A stretch of 64,000 nucleotides of DNA from Astrocystis sublimbata (lineage: Eukaryota > Ascomycota > Sordariomycetes > Xylariales > Xylariaceae). Made by a program: the position numbers and the translations under genes. Numbering within the stretch: position 1 is the stretch's first letter; each line of letters starts with the position of its first letter. Shown in pieces: positions 12,291-24,983 of this stretch. The stretch spans positions 558,001 through 622,000 of the forward strand of contig JAJNNY010000007.1 in assembly GCA_022453515.1 (NCBI GenBank), read 5' to 3'. The notes beneath the pieces were generated by a model that was not told where the DNA came from, did not search any database, and saw nothing but the letters and a program-made list of their open reading frames with translations.

Positions 12291-14612
12291 ATGGACGTCA
12301 TGCGCAAGACCAACTCGGCTGAGCCAGAGATAGCAGCCTCCGTAGACAATATCCAGCCTGCTTCTCGGGGGCTTCGAATCGACCCTGATCTCGAGAGACG
12401 TGTTGTTGTATGATTCTCAAAATTTCATTACTTGTGATTCGCTCGTTCGTGATGCTTTACATTTCCTCCATGCGTCATATGCTCCCATACTATATACAGT
12501 TATGGCTTGATGTTCCTGCACAACTACTGACCTGCATATCACGATAGAGAAAGATCGACTTTCATCTCATCCCTCTAGTCATGTGCCTCTGTATGTATTG
12601 CAATTCAGGCAACCCGATCGACATAGATCCTGACAACGACTAGACCTGGTAGCTTTCTTAGACAGGTCTAACATTGGCAATGCTCAAGTTGCTGGAATGG
12701 TATTTATCAGTCTCTTACAGCACCGCTTCGTGATGAGGTTGGGAAACCATATTGACCTCAACATCGAACACCAGGGTAAAGATCTGGGTCTCAGTGATGA
12801 CCAATACCAAGTCAGTTGGACATTTGGTTGCGCCAAAGTCTCGAGATGGAGTTTAACCAATCATATAGTGGCTTCTCACGATTTTTTATATTCCTTATAG
12901 TAAGCGAACATGTATTCTGGCTTTGTCTTGCTAGCTGACTGACCTGTGCTAACTCAACCTTCATTATAGTCGTTTTTGAATGGACAGCCTTGATGTGGAA
13001 AGTAGTGCCACCGTCCGTCCTACCTCCATCATGTCTGCTGTCTCATGGGCCTACACTGTTGCTGACGAATATTTGATAGCCATCGGTGGGCTTTTGCCTG
13101 TGTTCTCGTCTGGTGAGATTCCTTTGCGCCATCACTTTTCGTTTTGGGTCCAATGAGAGAGAGAGAGACCATGCTCATACACATCTTAGGGGCCTTGCAT
13201 CAACTCTACAATCTACTGCGTACGGCTTTTCTGGTCTATTAGCAAGCCGCTTCTTTCTAGCGACAGCCGAGGCTTCTTTCGCACCTGGCATTCCGTATCT
13301 TCTTTCCTTCTTCTACAAAAGAAAAGAGCTAGGAATACGTTGCGGGTTCTACGTGTCCGCCGCACCACTTGCGACAACCTTCGCGGGAGCTTTAGCCTAT
13401 GGTATCACGTCAGGTTACCCTGCTATCGCTAATTGGAGACTGTTATTCATCGTGGAAGGAATTCCTTCGGTTCTTCTCGCATTCGTTGCTTTCAAGTATA
13501 TGCCTGATTCGGCAGATACAGCGCACTTCCTGAACGAAGAAGAGAAGCAAGTCGCGAGGACGCGGGCATTACAGCAGACCGGTAGCCTGGGCGCGGCACG
13601 TGTTGGGCACGTTAACCTGAAAGAAACGGTTCAAACTTTGAAGGATATCAAGACGTGGATCCCGCCACTAATGTATTTCAGTTGTAACGGTGAGTTGAGC
13701 ACCGAGAATAATGATCTGGAGCACGCTGAGCTTACTCTACTCCATCGCCAGTCTCGTTCAGCAGCCTACCGGTTTTCCTTCCGGTTATTCTCCAAAATAT
13801 GGGCTTCACAGCCGTGAACGCCCAGGGACTCACCGCACCACCCTACCTGCCCGCCTTCATCGTCTGCATCACAACGACTTGGATCGCGGACAGGACTCAA
13901 CAACGCGGAGCCGTGCTTGTCGGGCTATCCTTGGTGGGTGGCATCGGATACATCCTCCTGGCCATGTGTAAGAGCGTCGGGGTGAGGTATTTCGCCGTGT
14001 TCCTGGCGGCCGCGGGTGTGTTCTCGTGTATTGCGAACATCCTCCCATGGACGATCAACAGTACGTCGTTCCCGACTTGTTCTCAGCCTTGCTTGGACCA
14101 ACCCGTCGCTTCTCGCTGCCCCAATAATAATCTATGTGGAGAATCATGTTCACACCCAACGCGCTGATGGCTGGCTAACTCTCGCACCATGAAGACCAGG
14201 ACAGCGACTCGAAGCGAGGTGCCGGCATTGCGTTGCTAAACATCATCGGGCAGGCCGGACCGCTGCTAGGCACGCGAGGTAAGCAAACCCGCCCACCCCG
14301 TTGCTTTCGTTGAGCCCGAAGGCAAGCGTCGGGGAGGGGATCATATGCGGACGAGGCTGGAGACGACGATGACTGATCTCATATGCAGTCTTCCCCGAAC
14401 GAGAAAAGCCGTACTTCGTCAAGGGCATGTGGATCTGTGCGGCATTCATGATCTTCAATGCGTTGCTTGCCCTCACGCTCCGGTTTTATCTCGCATGGGA
14501 GAACAAGCTGTTCGAGAAGAGGGAGGCGGAGAGCAGGCCAAACAGAAACAGGACCAAGCCAGACTCGGCCGAGTTCGAAGACGAGGGTCCCGGATTCAGA
14601 AATGTGCTGTGA
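12291..14612 (+). CDS. MFS transporter of the anion:cation symporter (ACS, Dal5/Tna1-like) family, 11 exons
   Basis: Rebuilt from splice sites and ACS landmarks: exons 12291-12407, 12548-12590, 12644-12699, 12775-12810, 12869-12899, 12970-13012, 13080-13112, 13190-13689, 13752-14060, 14195-14278 and 14389-14612. All junctions are GT-AG and in phase, giving 491 residues, a normal length for the family. Order of landmarks: RIDPDLERRVV, RKIDFHLIPLVMCL, YLVAFLDRSNIGNAQVAGM, GKDLGLSDDQYQ, WLLTIFYIPY, IVFEWTALMWKVVPPH, RWAFACVLVWG, then the long exon with SRFFLATAEASFAPGIPYLLSFFYKR. It closes with NNIIGQAGPLLGT-like and KGMWICAAFMIFNALL segments and a charged cytosolic tail. Family function: plasma-membrane uptake of organic anions or vitamins such as allantoate, nicotinate or pantothenate; the substrate cannot be told from sequence. 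Exons 2-7 are only 31-56 nt, so plain ORF reading misses the N-terminal third and makes the gene look broken. Confidence 0.85.
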
Positions 14613-17036
14613 GAGAGTCACATGTCACGGCCGTACTGTAGGCGCCACGTGGTGTTCCATTGCCTATTCGTACATGTGCCTACCTATGGAGAGAACTATA
14701 GTACTGGCATGCGGCAGTACCAGTAGTATGGTTTAGTATGTATGTAGGTATGGCTAGTGGGTGGGTTCACATCGTAAGTGGCTCGAGTGGTACGTTACGG
14801 TATTGGCGAAAAGAGCGAAAAGATAGAATGCTCCCCCTCACGAGAGGAGAAGGCAATTGGCACCATTCCTATCCGCTTGTGCCTAGTAGATAGCCGGGTA
14901 CCAGGGATCCAAGGCATGAGATCGTGCTCCAGGGTTCTGCCGTCGTATGGGGTATTGGGTATTGGGTATGGGCTCGGGGCGATATGGGTATGAGCATGGA
15001 TATGTATGCGCGTACAGGTCGCCAAGCTGACTCGATCACGTCGGGTGCCAGCACGCTGTGTTTTTCGGTTCGCCAGGGGCCAAACCCGATGAAACACCAG
15101 CGAGTCAGAAACGGCGGGCTCCATCTCTACATACCTCCAATGTTGGTAGCCAGCCCTACTCGTACATGGTGTTTTTTATGGTTCAACGCGGGATATGCAC
15201 CTTTACATACTCTACTCGTCCATGTTTGCGTTCTATTCGTACAGTGTACTATAGAACAATAAAGGGTTAATAAATTCGAGGTCTTAGGTTTGGTACCTAC
15301 CTCCGAATCCTGACCGCCAGTAGTCCCGGCATTTGGATAGAGGCACCTTGGTCCCTTGGGTACTGGTTGGTGGTGGTGAGCATGCTCGAGCATGAAGGTC
15401 GTTTTGGAGATTTGTGTGAACGTAAGTATTTAGCACGGGCTGTCCATGCAGAAGTCACGCATGCGCAGTCTGTATAGCGTACATTTTCTTCTTCTTTCTT
15501 CTTCTTCATGCATACATAGTACCTCCCAGGCGAGCCAGGAGATAGATAGCGTTAAGTAGTACCTAGTAGCGGTCGAACTTTCGCAGCAGAAACAGCGCGG
15601 TTGGCTTGAAAACTTGGAAGGCATTATGCGGTTCTTGAATGGAGCTCCACTCGCCAACTCTATTAGAAGATGATCTGCATGCAAAGGCACTGTAGATCGG
15701 GATATTCAGGCGGGTCAGGGTACCTGGAGGTACCTAGTTTGAGGGAGGGCTTGGGGAAGGCGGCTCCAGTGCTCAAGACTCGCTCTGGTTCGTGATCCCA
15801 CTGCTACAGAGCCTCTGGCGTGTCTGGCTCATTCCTAGCTGCAATGACCGACGCCGTAAATGACTGACTGACAGACTGGCCGGCTGGTGGTTCTAACTTC
15901 TGGCTAGGGACATTAGGTACATGTAGGAGCAATACCTCCTGGGATACTCATCTAGGTGTGTACCTAGAGAAGAACCTCCGACAAGAGTTCAGCTTGAATG
16001 CCTGCAGGCTACAGCACTACTCCAGGTATATTACGGCTCTATGTTTATGTAGGTACATCAGGTACCTTCACGGTCCACTAGGCTTGCTAGGTACCTACAT
16101 TGTGTAGGTCCGCTGTCCGCTGCCGTCGCACAGAATGGCAGCGGCGGCGGCGGCGTACGACAGCGCCTAGTGCACTCATTTCCCACTTTCCGTTGGCCAC
16201 TCACTCCCTCCGCTCTCCCGTCTCCCACTTCCATCAAGGCGATAGTCCACGGCACGGCACCACACGACAGAGTGAGTGACAGAGCGAGCGAGCGAGAGAG
16301 CGAGAGCGCGCGTTGCCAGCCCGCACGCAACGTTGTCGTCCAGAGCGTCGCATTCCATTCCTTTCCTCGGCTCCCCGCAAGGCACAGGGGATCCTTGTGC
16401 AGACTGTCGTCGTTGACGGCGCTGCATCACATTTCACCACCGCCGCTGCCACCACTCGGGATTCCACAGCCCATCCGGCTAACATCACATACCGCACTCT
16501 GCCAGCACACGGGCACGCGCCGCTCCGACGTCGGTGTTGACCTGCTGCCACCCAACTCTAGGTGGTTGAATTGCGGCTCGTGTCGTCAACGCCTGCGTCG
16601 CTTTCCGTCGGCTCCTCGTTCGGCGGATAATGCACTGGGTTTCCGCTTAGGAACAGTGACGCCTCTCTCTCTTTGGGCCGTCTGCTTGTGAGCCAGGGCG
16701 AATACTTGCACACACTAACAGCATTGCGTCTTGTGCGTCCTGCCGTAGTGGGCTCGTCAGTTGCTCACGCGCACTAAAAACGTAGTGAGTATCTGCAGAA
16801 CCGGCAACCCGACTTTTAGGTCGACCCCTCGCCTCACAACGACAGCCTCGATTCTAAACTCCTGCGGTAGGTACTTCTGAAGGACTTGGTCCTTGAGAAG
16901 GTCCGCGACGTTGCGGTTCGACAGAGCCTTTGCCCACACCAGCGCTTCCATCGACCAATCTTGGAAGCCATTGCCACATTGAGTGTACCCAGGGAACCCA
17001 GACACCGTACACTATCCGAAGCGGCCAGGTCGAGTG
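14613..17036. other. Intergenic: 3' flank of MFS and long upstream region of the phytochrome
   Basis: No supported gene. Contains one copy of a dispersed 14-bp motif (15526-15539) and a GC-rich, pyrimidine-rich stretch from about 16100 to 17036 that probably includes the phytochrome promoter and 5' UTR. Confidence 0.55.
15526..15539 (+). repeat. Dispersed 14-bp motif CCAGGCGAGCCAGG, copy 1
   Basis: Exact match to the copies at 37090-37103 and 60630-60643; all three are intergenic and on the plus strand. Confidence 0.8.
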
Positions 17037-20000
17037 ATGGAATCTGGCCATGGCCCGGCAGGCGAGCCGCCACTGCAACAATCGCTGGACGAGGCACCAC
17101 CACAGCCCGCGTCTCCGCCCGGCGAAGAAGTTCGTCCATCACACACCGAATCGAGCGACCACCCCGCCGCAGATCTCGCTGTCACGCCGTCCGATGATCC
17201 CAGCCCTACGTTGACCATCCGCGGCCCCGAGGCACCACCCGACGACGCCAATGCTGCCACGTCCACGCCCGACGCGGGAGACGAGGAACGGCAAGAAGTA
17301 GAACCCGATGTTCAAGAGCCGCCAACGCCACCACCCCCGCCGGCAGAACAGCAGCAGCGGCAGAGGCAGCGGCAGCCGAATGACGAGGTTGGCTCTGCAA
17401 CCGGTGATCGTCAACGAGGCTTTAGCGGAAGTACCAACAGCACTGTTGACCCCGCCGACCGTATCTTCCCGATTCGTTCTGCCATCAGCGTCGACCAGTC
17501 GCAGCCGACGCCATGGGTGCACGGTCGAGACAACAATGATGCCGATTACTTTCCTCGCACCGAGGCGACGTGGGACGGCCGAATTCGCCCGAGCATGCCC
17601 CACGTCATGACTGATACGTCGCAGCTATCTAATTATGCCCCCCCCTCGCCCGCGAACACTGACAGGATACCACCGGCCCCACGACGCACCCGGAAGAGCA
17701 CTATGGCATCCGGCCCCTCGGAATACGTCGGCGCGTCCCTCTTCAACGACGCCGCCTCGGACGATAGGCCCCGTGGGTCGAGCGAAGCAGAGACCTCCTC
17801 TCTCTCGGCCTCCCTTTCTGATGGGCGAGATCTGGATAGTCAGACCGATGGTGTGAGCGGTAGCACGGGCGGCGAACGGAACGAGGGCTTCATGACCACC
17901 CGGTTCCAACATGTCATGACAGATGACGGCCATGCCATTATCACCGGTCGCGACGGCAACCTGCAAACTTGTGAAGACGAGCCCATCCATACCCCCGGTG
18001 CTGTGCAAAGCTTTGGTCTCCTCGTGGCATTGCGCGAAGAGACGGACGGCCGCTTCGCCGTGCGTATAGTGAGCGAGAATGCAAGGGACATCATCGGCTG
18101 CTCGCCGGCCGAACTTTTCGCGCTCGGAAGCTTCACCGACATTCTATCCGAGGAGCAGGCCGACAATCTACTCGACCATATCGATTTCATCCGCGATGAG
18201 GAGTCTGATCCCGCCGTCAATGGCCCCGATGTCTTTAGCATCTCCGTTCGACCACCTGAGTCGCGGCCGATCAAGCTCTGGTGCGGTATGCACGTCAACC
18301 AGAGCCACCCCGACCTTATCATCTGCGAGTTCGAACCCGAGGACGATCAACGGTATCCTATTCGCCCGCCCGACGAGGTGATGCCCGAGATGCCTGAAGA
18401 CACCCTCTACCAGAGCCCGACGACGGAGCAGCTCAGCGAGAGCACCGAGGTGAGTAGCAAGCCCCTTCGGGTGCTGAGGAGCGCGCGGAAGAGACGGGGC
18501 GACGCCGGTGCTATGCAGGTCTTTGATATTATGTCGCAAGTACAGGAGCAGTTCGCGTCCGCCCCGAACTTGGATAGGTTCTTGAAGATACTCGTCGGTA
18601 TCGTGAAGGAACTGACGGGCTTCCATCGCGTCATGGTGTACCAGTTCGATGCAGTCTTCAACGGCAAGGTGGTGACCGAGTTGGTCGATCCATCCCAGAC
18701 GCGTAATCTGTATCACGGTCTGCATTTCCCCGCATCGGATATTCCCAAGCAGGCACGCGACTTGTACAAGCTCAACAAGGTCAGGCTGCTGTATGACCGA
18801 GACTTGGACTCGGCGAGGCTGGTCTGCCGCACCATGCAAGATCTTGAGCAGCCTCTCGATCTAAGTCACGCGTACCTACGAGCCATGTCTCCCATCCACC
18901 TCAAGTATCTGACTAACATGGCGGTCCGGTCGTCCATGTCCATTTCTATTACCGCCTTCGGTGAGCTTTGGGGCCTCATTTCGTGTCATACTTATGGCTC
19001 CAAGGGGATGAGAGTATCTTTTCCCATCCGCAAGATGTGTCGCATGGTAGGAGATGATGCGTCTAGAAATATCGAGCGGCTCTCCTATGCTTCACGTCTT
19101 CATGCACGGAAACTCATCAACACGATGCCAACCGACAAGAATCCCTCAGGTTACATCATTGCCTCATCCGATGATCTGCTGAAATTGTTCGACGCCGACT
19201 TCGGGATGTTGTCGATAGGCGACGAAACTAAGGTCCTTGGCCGAATTGCTCAGTCACAGGAAGCACTGGCCCTTCTCGAATATTTCCGTCTCCGCAACTT
19301 CACTGCCGTTCTCACCACGCAAGATATTGGCCTCGACTTCCCCGATCTCCGGTATACGCCGGGATTCACCGTCATAGCAGGCCTGTTGTATGTACCACTG
19401 AGTGTAGGTGGTCATGACTTTATCATCTTCTTCCGCAAGGGTCAAGTTAGAGAAGTAAGGTGGGCTGGCAACCCATATGAGAAAAATATCAAGAAGGGCA
19501 CTGCTGCTTTCCTTGAGCCGCGTGAAAGCTTCAAAACGTGGCGCGAAACAGTCGTCGGGAAGAGTAGGGAATGGTCGGAGGAGCAGATAGACACCGCGGC
19601 TGTACTCTGCCTCGTATACGGTGAGCATGCGACAAACAATGATTCTTCCCTAGCATAGACATGCTGTATCGCGGGTGACGAGCTAACGGATCTCTGCAGG
19701 AAAATTCATCGAGGTTTGGCGGCAGAAGGAAGCCGCACTGCAGAGCAGTCGACTCACACGTCTTTTGCTTGCTAATTCGGCCCACGAAGTGCGAACCCCT
19801 CTGAATGCCATCATCAACTATCTAGAGATTGCTTTAGAGGGATCGCTTGATAATGACACACGTGACAACCTAGCCAAGTCTCATTCCGCTTCCAAATCGC
19901 TGATTTATGTCATTAATGACCTCCTCGATCTTACCAAAACGGAGGAAGGTAGAAACCTGGTCAAAGATGAGATCTTGGACTTGCCTGCGTGTATATCGGA

Positions 20001-21729
20001 AGCCACCGAACCGTTCAAAGTCGACGCCAAACGAAAAGGCTTATCCTACGATGTCTCACAACACTCGGGACTTCCCAAATATGTGCATGGCGATTACCGT
20101 CGGGTGAGACAAGCTATAGCCAACGTGGCTGCTAATGCCATTCAGAATACGTCTGCCGGTTCAATCAATGTGGAGTGTTTTGTTGTTGAGGTTCTCGAGT
20201 CCCGCCGGGTTTGGATTGAGGTCAGTATACAGGACACCGGCTGCGGTATGAATGAAGCGCAACTCGACAATCTGTTCCAAGATCTCGAACAAGTCAGCAG
20301 TGCTGACTTGGGCGGGTCTGATGTGGACGCCCCTCTGGAGAACGCCAGCCAACATCGCACGCTGGGTCTTGGCCTAGCTGTCGTTGCGCGTATCCTACGC
20401 AATATGGACGGCCAGTTGCGGGTAAAATCCGAGGAGGGAAAAGGCTCTAGGTTTGTCATCCAGGTCCCGTTTGACCTACCCACTAGCGATTCGCTCGAGA
20501 AGCTCCAAGACAGTGATGGGACCATCGGCACGGGCACGGACACGGACACGGCAACCTTGGCTTCTGTAACCAAGGCCTTGCCACCCGCAGAAGCAGGCGA
20601 GGTTCTGCTTGTCGATAGAGGAACTCCGAATGCCGTTAACCCATCCGACCGTTCTATCGAGTCGCGTCGAAGCTTCGACGAGACCAATAGCGTCAGTAGC
20701 CTAATTAGCGGCGTGAGCGGTGGCACTCACAGCAACAAGAGTGATGCGGATCGTTTGATAGATGCCATTCAGACCCCACTGGCCTTTAGTGAGCCCGACG
20801 AGGAAGCAACACGCATCAGGCGCAAGAATTCCGCAACCCGACGGCCACATCATTCCAACCTGAGTACCTCGTCACTTCCTGCTTTCGAGAACCCAACACC
20901 ACAGACCCCTCAACCGGTCCCGACGCTCCAGTCCCAGTCGACAACTGAAGTTGATAAGCTCCCCCAAGGGAAGCAAGGTGTCTTCCCTGTTGAAGGCAGC
21001 AATAATCCGATCAAGCCCGTGAAGATACCCGACGAGTATTTCGATCGTCCCGCTGAACCCCAAACCGGCCAGTCTTCCCGTGTGCTATTTGAATTACCTG
21101 AAAAGACTGTACCCGAGAAGGAGAAGCCAAAGGCGAGTAGGCCGTCGACGTCAAAATTTGACAACCTACGAGTTCTTGTCGCCGAGGACGATCCCGTAAA
21201 CATGAAGATCGTCACGAAGCGATTAGAGAAGGCTGGCCATAAAGTTTCTCCCGCGGTTAACGGTGAGGATTGTGCAGCGGTCCTGAAAGAGAAAGAGAGC
21301 GAATTCGACGTCGTCCTCATGGATATGCAGGTACGTAGAGCGGTTACTTCCACCACATTGATGACAACGGGGTTCTAGAAGAGTGAAAGCGGAATAACTA
21401 ATAAACCACTTTAGATGCCCATCGTCGACGGCCTTACTAGTACTAAGCTGATCAGGGAATATGAGAAGAAGGACGACAGCCCCGAATTATCTGAACTGGC
21501 CCGCCTCCATGGGCGCATTCCAATCATCGCCGTGTCAGCGTCGCTGGTTGAAAAAGATAGACACATTTACATCGAGGCCGGATTCGATGGATGGATACTC
21601 AAGCCTGTCGATTTCAAGCGTCTTCTTGTTCTTCTCGAGGGCCTTACCAAGGATGATGTGCGAGAGCAATGTCTTTACCAGCCCGGTAAATGGGACAATG
21701 GTGGCTGGTTTAATCGCCGCGCGATATAA
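17037..21729 (+). CDS. Fungal phytochrome hybrid histidine kinase (FphA-type)
   Basis: Three exons (17037-19620, 19700-21330, 21415-21729) splice in phase into 1509 residues. Residues 1 to about 290 are a disordered Pro/Ser/Thr/Glu-rich arm. The PAS domain starts at TCEDEPIHTPGAVQSFG; Cys312 is in the position that binds biliverdin in bacterial and fungal phytochromes. GAF follows, with FPASDIP (Asp568) and HAYLRAMSPIHLKYL (His611, His621). The PHY tongue shows WAGNPYEK and LEPRESF. The kinase core has ANSAHEVRTPLNAI (His890), a degenerate N box (AANAIQNT), DTGCGM and LGLGLAVV. A low-complexity linker of roughly 190 residues precedes the receiver, which has AEDDPVN and LMDMQMP with phosphoacceptor Asp1403. 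Role: red/far-red (and possibly temperature) sensing with phosphotransfer toward the HOG-type relay, as known for FphA; all key residues are present, so it should be active. The ATG is the first suitable in-frame start. Confidence 0.95.
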
Positions 21730-21927
21730 TCATCAGAACAGAAGCTCGGCGTCGAAAACATCTCCTGGCGATTCATTGCTTGCGAACCACATGCAGACTT
21801 TGCTACATGGAAAGACGCGCAACTTTTTTCTCTTTTTTTCGGCACATTTTCGCGACCTCTTGCACTATCGCAAGCGAGCACAACACATTTTCTCTTGACT
21901 TTGCTCACAAAGTCTGAATCGTAGCTC

Positions 21928-21951
21928 ACTCACATATGCGCATATGTGAGT
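21928..21951. repeat. 24-bp perfect palindrome in the phytochrome 3' flank
   Basis: Two 12-nt arms (ACTCACATATGC and its reverse complement) meet with no spacer, 199 nt after the phytochrome stop. In RNA it would fold as a hairpin; in DNA it could be a site for a dimeric protein. Function unknown. Confidence 0.9.
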
Positions 21952-24790
21952 TCTTGACGGCCCTGGGATGCTTCCCGAACAAAGTCGCACATTTCGACCG
22001 AGGCTCATATCATGGTCATAGCCATGTCACGGAGTCAACCAGCCAACTAGGGCCGGAAACCTTAGTGGCTTATGAGGCCATCGAGCTAACACATGCATTG
22101 TTGGCCTGATACACACATTGTAGTTATTAGGTGACTTTAGAATACCAGGTAGATAGAAAGCGATCAACGCGAGGCGTCGCTACTTTCCGATCTCTCGCGA
22201 AAAGGTGTGCATGCATACTTTATGGGATACTTTGGCTTTGATTTCAAGGGGAGTTAATGGAGGGAATGGGGAAGATGGACTCGGGCTTCCAACTATTACG
22301 CACAGCATACGATAAGGCGTTACGCATACGAACATATACACATGTTATACTTTTGGGGTTTCCTTTTCCAGAGGGCGCATCAGGCTGTCTTTTTTTGTTT
22401 GTTTGATATACTTTGTCTGTGTGTAGTAGGCCTATGTTGGCCGGCAGTCTTGGTGCTCTGGCTCTTCTATTGTTCTTTTCCCCCTCGAAGTATTCGACTT
22501 TGCTGCTTTTCCAAAGCACAAAGTCCGAGGCAGAACATAGGTACATATTTCCGGCCTGGCTATAACGCCGCGGGCATTCTGTTCATACTAGCGAGCGTGG
22601 TAAGCAATACAATGCTGCGAATCCTATGAATTGTAACAACAATTACACTCAAATGATGGCCTATTCGCGTCTGTGACTTCAATGTTTCTATGAAGTGGTC
22701 TTGCGCAGACAGAGTTGGCAGCCAAATGAAAGAAGGGGGAGAGGAGAGTTGAATGGCCCCTCCAAAAAGAAAAGAACTGTGTTACTGTGTAAACCTATAT
22801 GCAACGGAAGACGTGTGCAGTGGCCATGCTGTTGTGGAAGAGGATCACGAGGACATATCGATCCCACAAGATCAGAACGCCCTTATTCCAGTCGGGTCAA
22901 ACATGTTGTCACCACACCTATGGACTTTCGCGCGAGGACACCGCGTAACGCACAGCAGCTCCTCACCGACCGCGCTCGCACGTCGCAACCCAGGAATTGG
23001 ACCCATGAGCTCATAGGTACCGAGTATGCTTCAATCGATCCAAAGGGGGAAGATCTGAGAGCATTGATCCGTTTCATTTCTCACCTTGATGTGCTGCCAC
23101 TGATTTCAGTGATCCAAAGTTTTGTCAACATTCTTCGAGAGAAGCTGCCAGGAGGAAGCCATACCTACTCGTACATATATTTCTGTTTAGCGCTCATATA
23201 ACTCATATAGATCGTATTACACTTGAATTATATAATCTTGGCATAAGTAGTATAGTCATCCATTATACCTGACCATGATGTGCTCAATCTATTATTCTAT
23301 TCTCGATAATTAAGAGTTTGATAATATTTGGTGTGTAAAGCTCACTTTATGCTCACACTGCGGGCCAGGATGCCACACCTGGCCGTATATACAAATTGTA
23401 TTGCCGCGGACTGAGCTACGACGTGCTGGCGTTTAGGATCGTGCCGACGGGGATCCGTCAGGGCGTCATGATATGACGACAGTGTGATTACATGAGTGAC
23501 AAAGTGAGACGACAGTTTCAAGCGGGGGTGGCACAACCATCATATCTTTATTATGATACGCGACAGAACGAAGGGCCAGCTGACGATCGTCATCATAGCA
23601 AGGCTGAAAGACTGGTCCAGCATCTGCAACACCCTGCGGCCTGCGGCACAGCCATCGCCGAGTTACCTTAGGCACTTGAACCCGACCTGGACATTGCGGG
23701 AAGCAACAAGGTATTTCGAGTGGGTACTTAGGTATCCAGCTTACACCGACAAAACGGATACGCAAGAAGGGAGGAGTTTGACGCTAATGACAGAGACTAT
23801 CGTGGCGACAGACCTGCTTATCGCCCTTGGTCCAGAATCTGTCAAATTGGAAAATTGGACTGCTGCGGGTGTCGGAACTAGGTGAAGCTTTGTTCAGCAT
23901 TTTGTATTTCGCAACAGTCTCGGGCTAGACCTCACCTGGTCTGGAGCCGGTATTCGCCAAGAGTCTAAACGGGGGCTGGTGCTGACATAGTGACATTAGT
24001 GACATAGAAACTCTGTCACTTAAGGCAAGGGGTCGCATATGCAAGATGGTCTTTTTCTTCACTTGCTGGCTTATTTCCGAGTACAGGTAGTGGGAAAGTA
24101 GTCTTTATGCTTATATCTAGAACTGGTGTGTCTGTTGAGCTGTGGTGTTTAAACGGTATAATTCTTTACCTGTCGACTCAACTGTCTCCAACCAGCCCCG
24201 TAGCAAAATCAACTCAGGCCATTCCCGACCGGCCGGCACTCATTCCTGTAGGGCTAGGAAGGGGACGTGTATGAGCCTCATTTCAGGCGCAGGAAGCCGT
24301 CGAGGCTGTTCCCCAGGCCCCTACATATTTCCATGCATAGCCCTTGAAACAATGATGGCACGGTGGAGAGTTAATTATAGGCACCTTGTCGCAGTCTGCC
24401 AACAAGGCACAACGCTGACCTATCTAGGCATCTAGATGCTAGGGAGTCTCGGGAGTCCTGTTGGGAGCACACCTGAGATTCCGGATGAAGTAGACATTAC
24501 ATAACCGGACGACGATCGTGTCACCCTGTCATGTGTTAATTCGTCTGCCTGTTGACCTCGCGATCTCGCAACTCGGCAACCTTTGTTACCATGCCACTGC
24601 TGACCAGGGACACTTAAGGCTTAGTCTGACTGTGGGCCTCGCGCGAGATGCACTGATGCAGGCCTTAGTCCGTCAAATCCTCCACTTGTTGTCCTGCTTG
24701 CGGTCGAGATCTATACATAGCATATGAAATTAGGACTAGCAATGAACAGCCACCAACACCACACCGGCTGGCCCAGTGCCCCGGCGCCGT

Positions 24791-24973
24791 TTACGGCACG
24801 TCAAAGTTCCACAATTCCTGGTCTTCTTTGACATGGTATAAGAGGCTGACGGAGCCACTTGGGAAAGGGCTGCCGGAATTACCCTTGGTGTCGAGCTTAC
24901 TGACGAACGCGTGTTGAACTTCTTTGTTGTTCGGGGCCTTGGAGTGCGCTTCAACGAAACGGCCAGCTGCTTG
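24791..24973 (-). pseudogene. Orphan C-terminal coding fragment, possibly a truncated gene
   Basis: The minus strand reads 60 codons from a splice-acceptor-like CTGTAG to TAA. The peptide includes GRFVEAHSKAPNNKEVQ, HAFVSKLDTKG, SVSLLYHVKEDQEL and ends WNFDVP. Codon use favours C and G in third position, like neighbouring genes, and composition is not low complexity. Any upstream exon would have to lie on the strand opposite ABC exon 1, which is clearly real, so the rest of this gene seems to be missing. I do not recognise the family. It may be a remnant left by a rearrangement, or chance. Confidence 0.35.
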
Positions 24974-24983
24974 CTACAGTGAA

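Larger units (their letters stand above)
21730..24983. other. Intergenic, 3.3 kb, between phytochrome and ABC transporter
   Basis: Contains the phytochrome 3' flank with a perfect palindrome, an AT-rich part (about 23170-23340), and an orphan coding-like fragment on the minus strand just before the ABC gene. ORFs such as 23553-23885 have no recognisable motif. Confidence 0.55.

Noticed and set aside
12291..13080. MFS gene as a pseudogene with many stops
   Set aside because: All stops fall in GT-AG introns that keep phase and restore family motifs, so the gene looks intact.
23553..23885. 110-codon plus-strand ORF with ATG
   Set aside because: No domain, no supporting signals, unremarkable composition.
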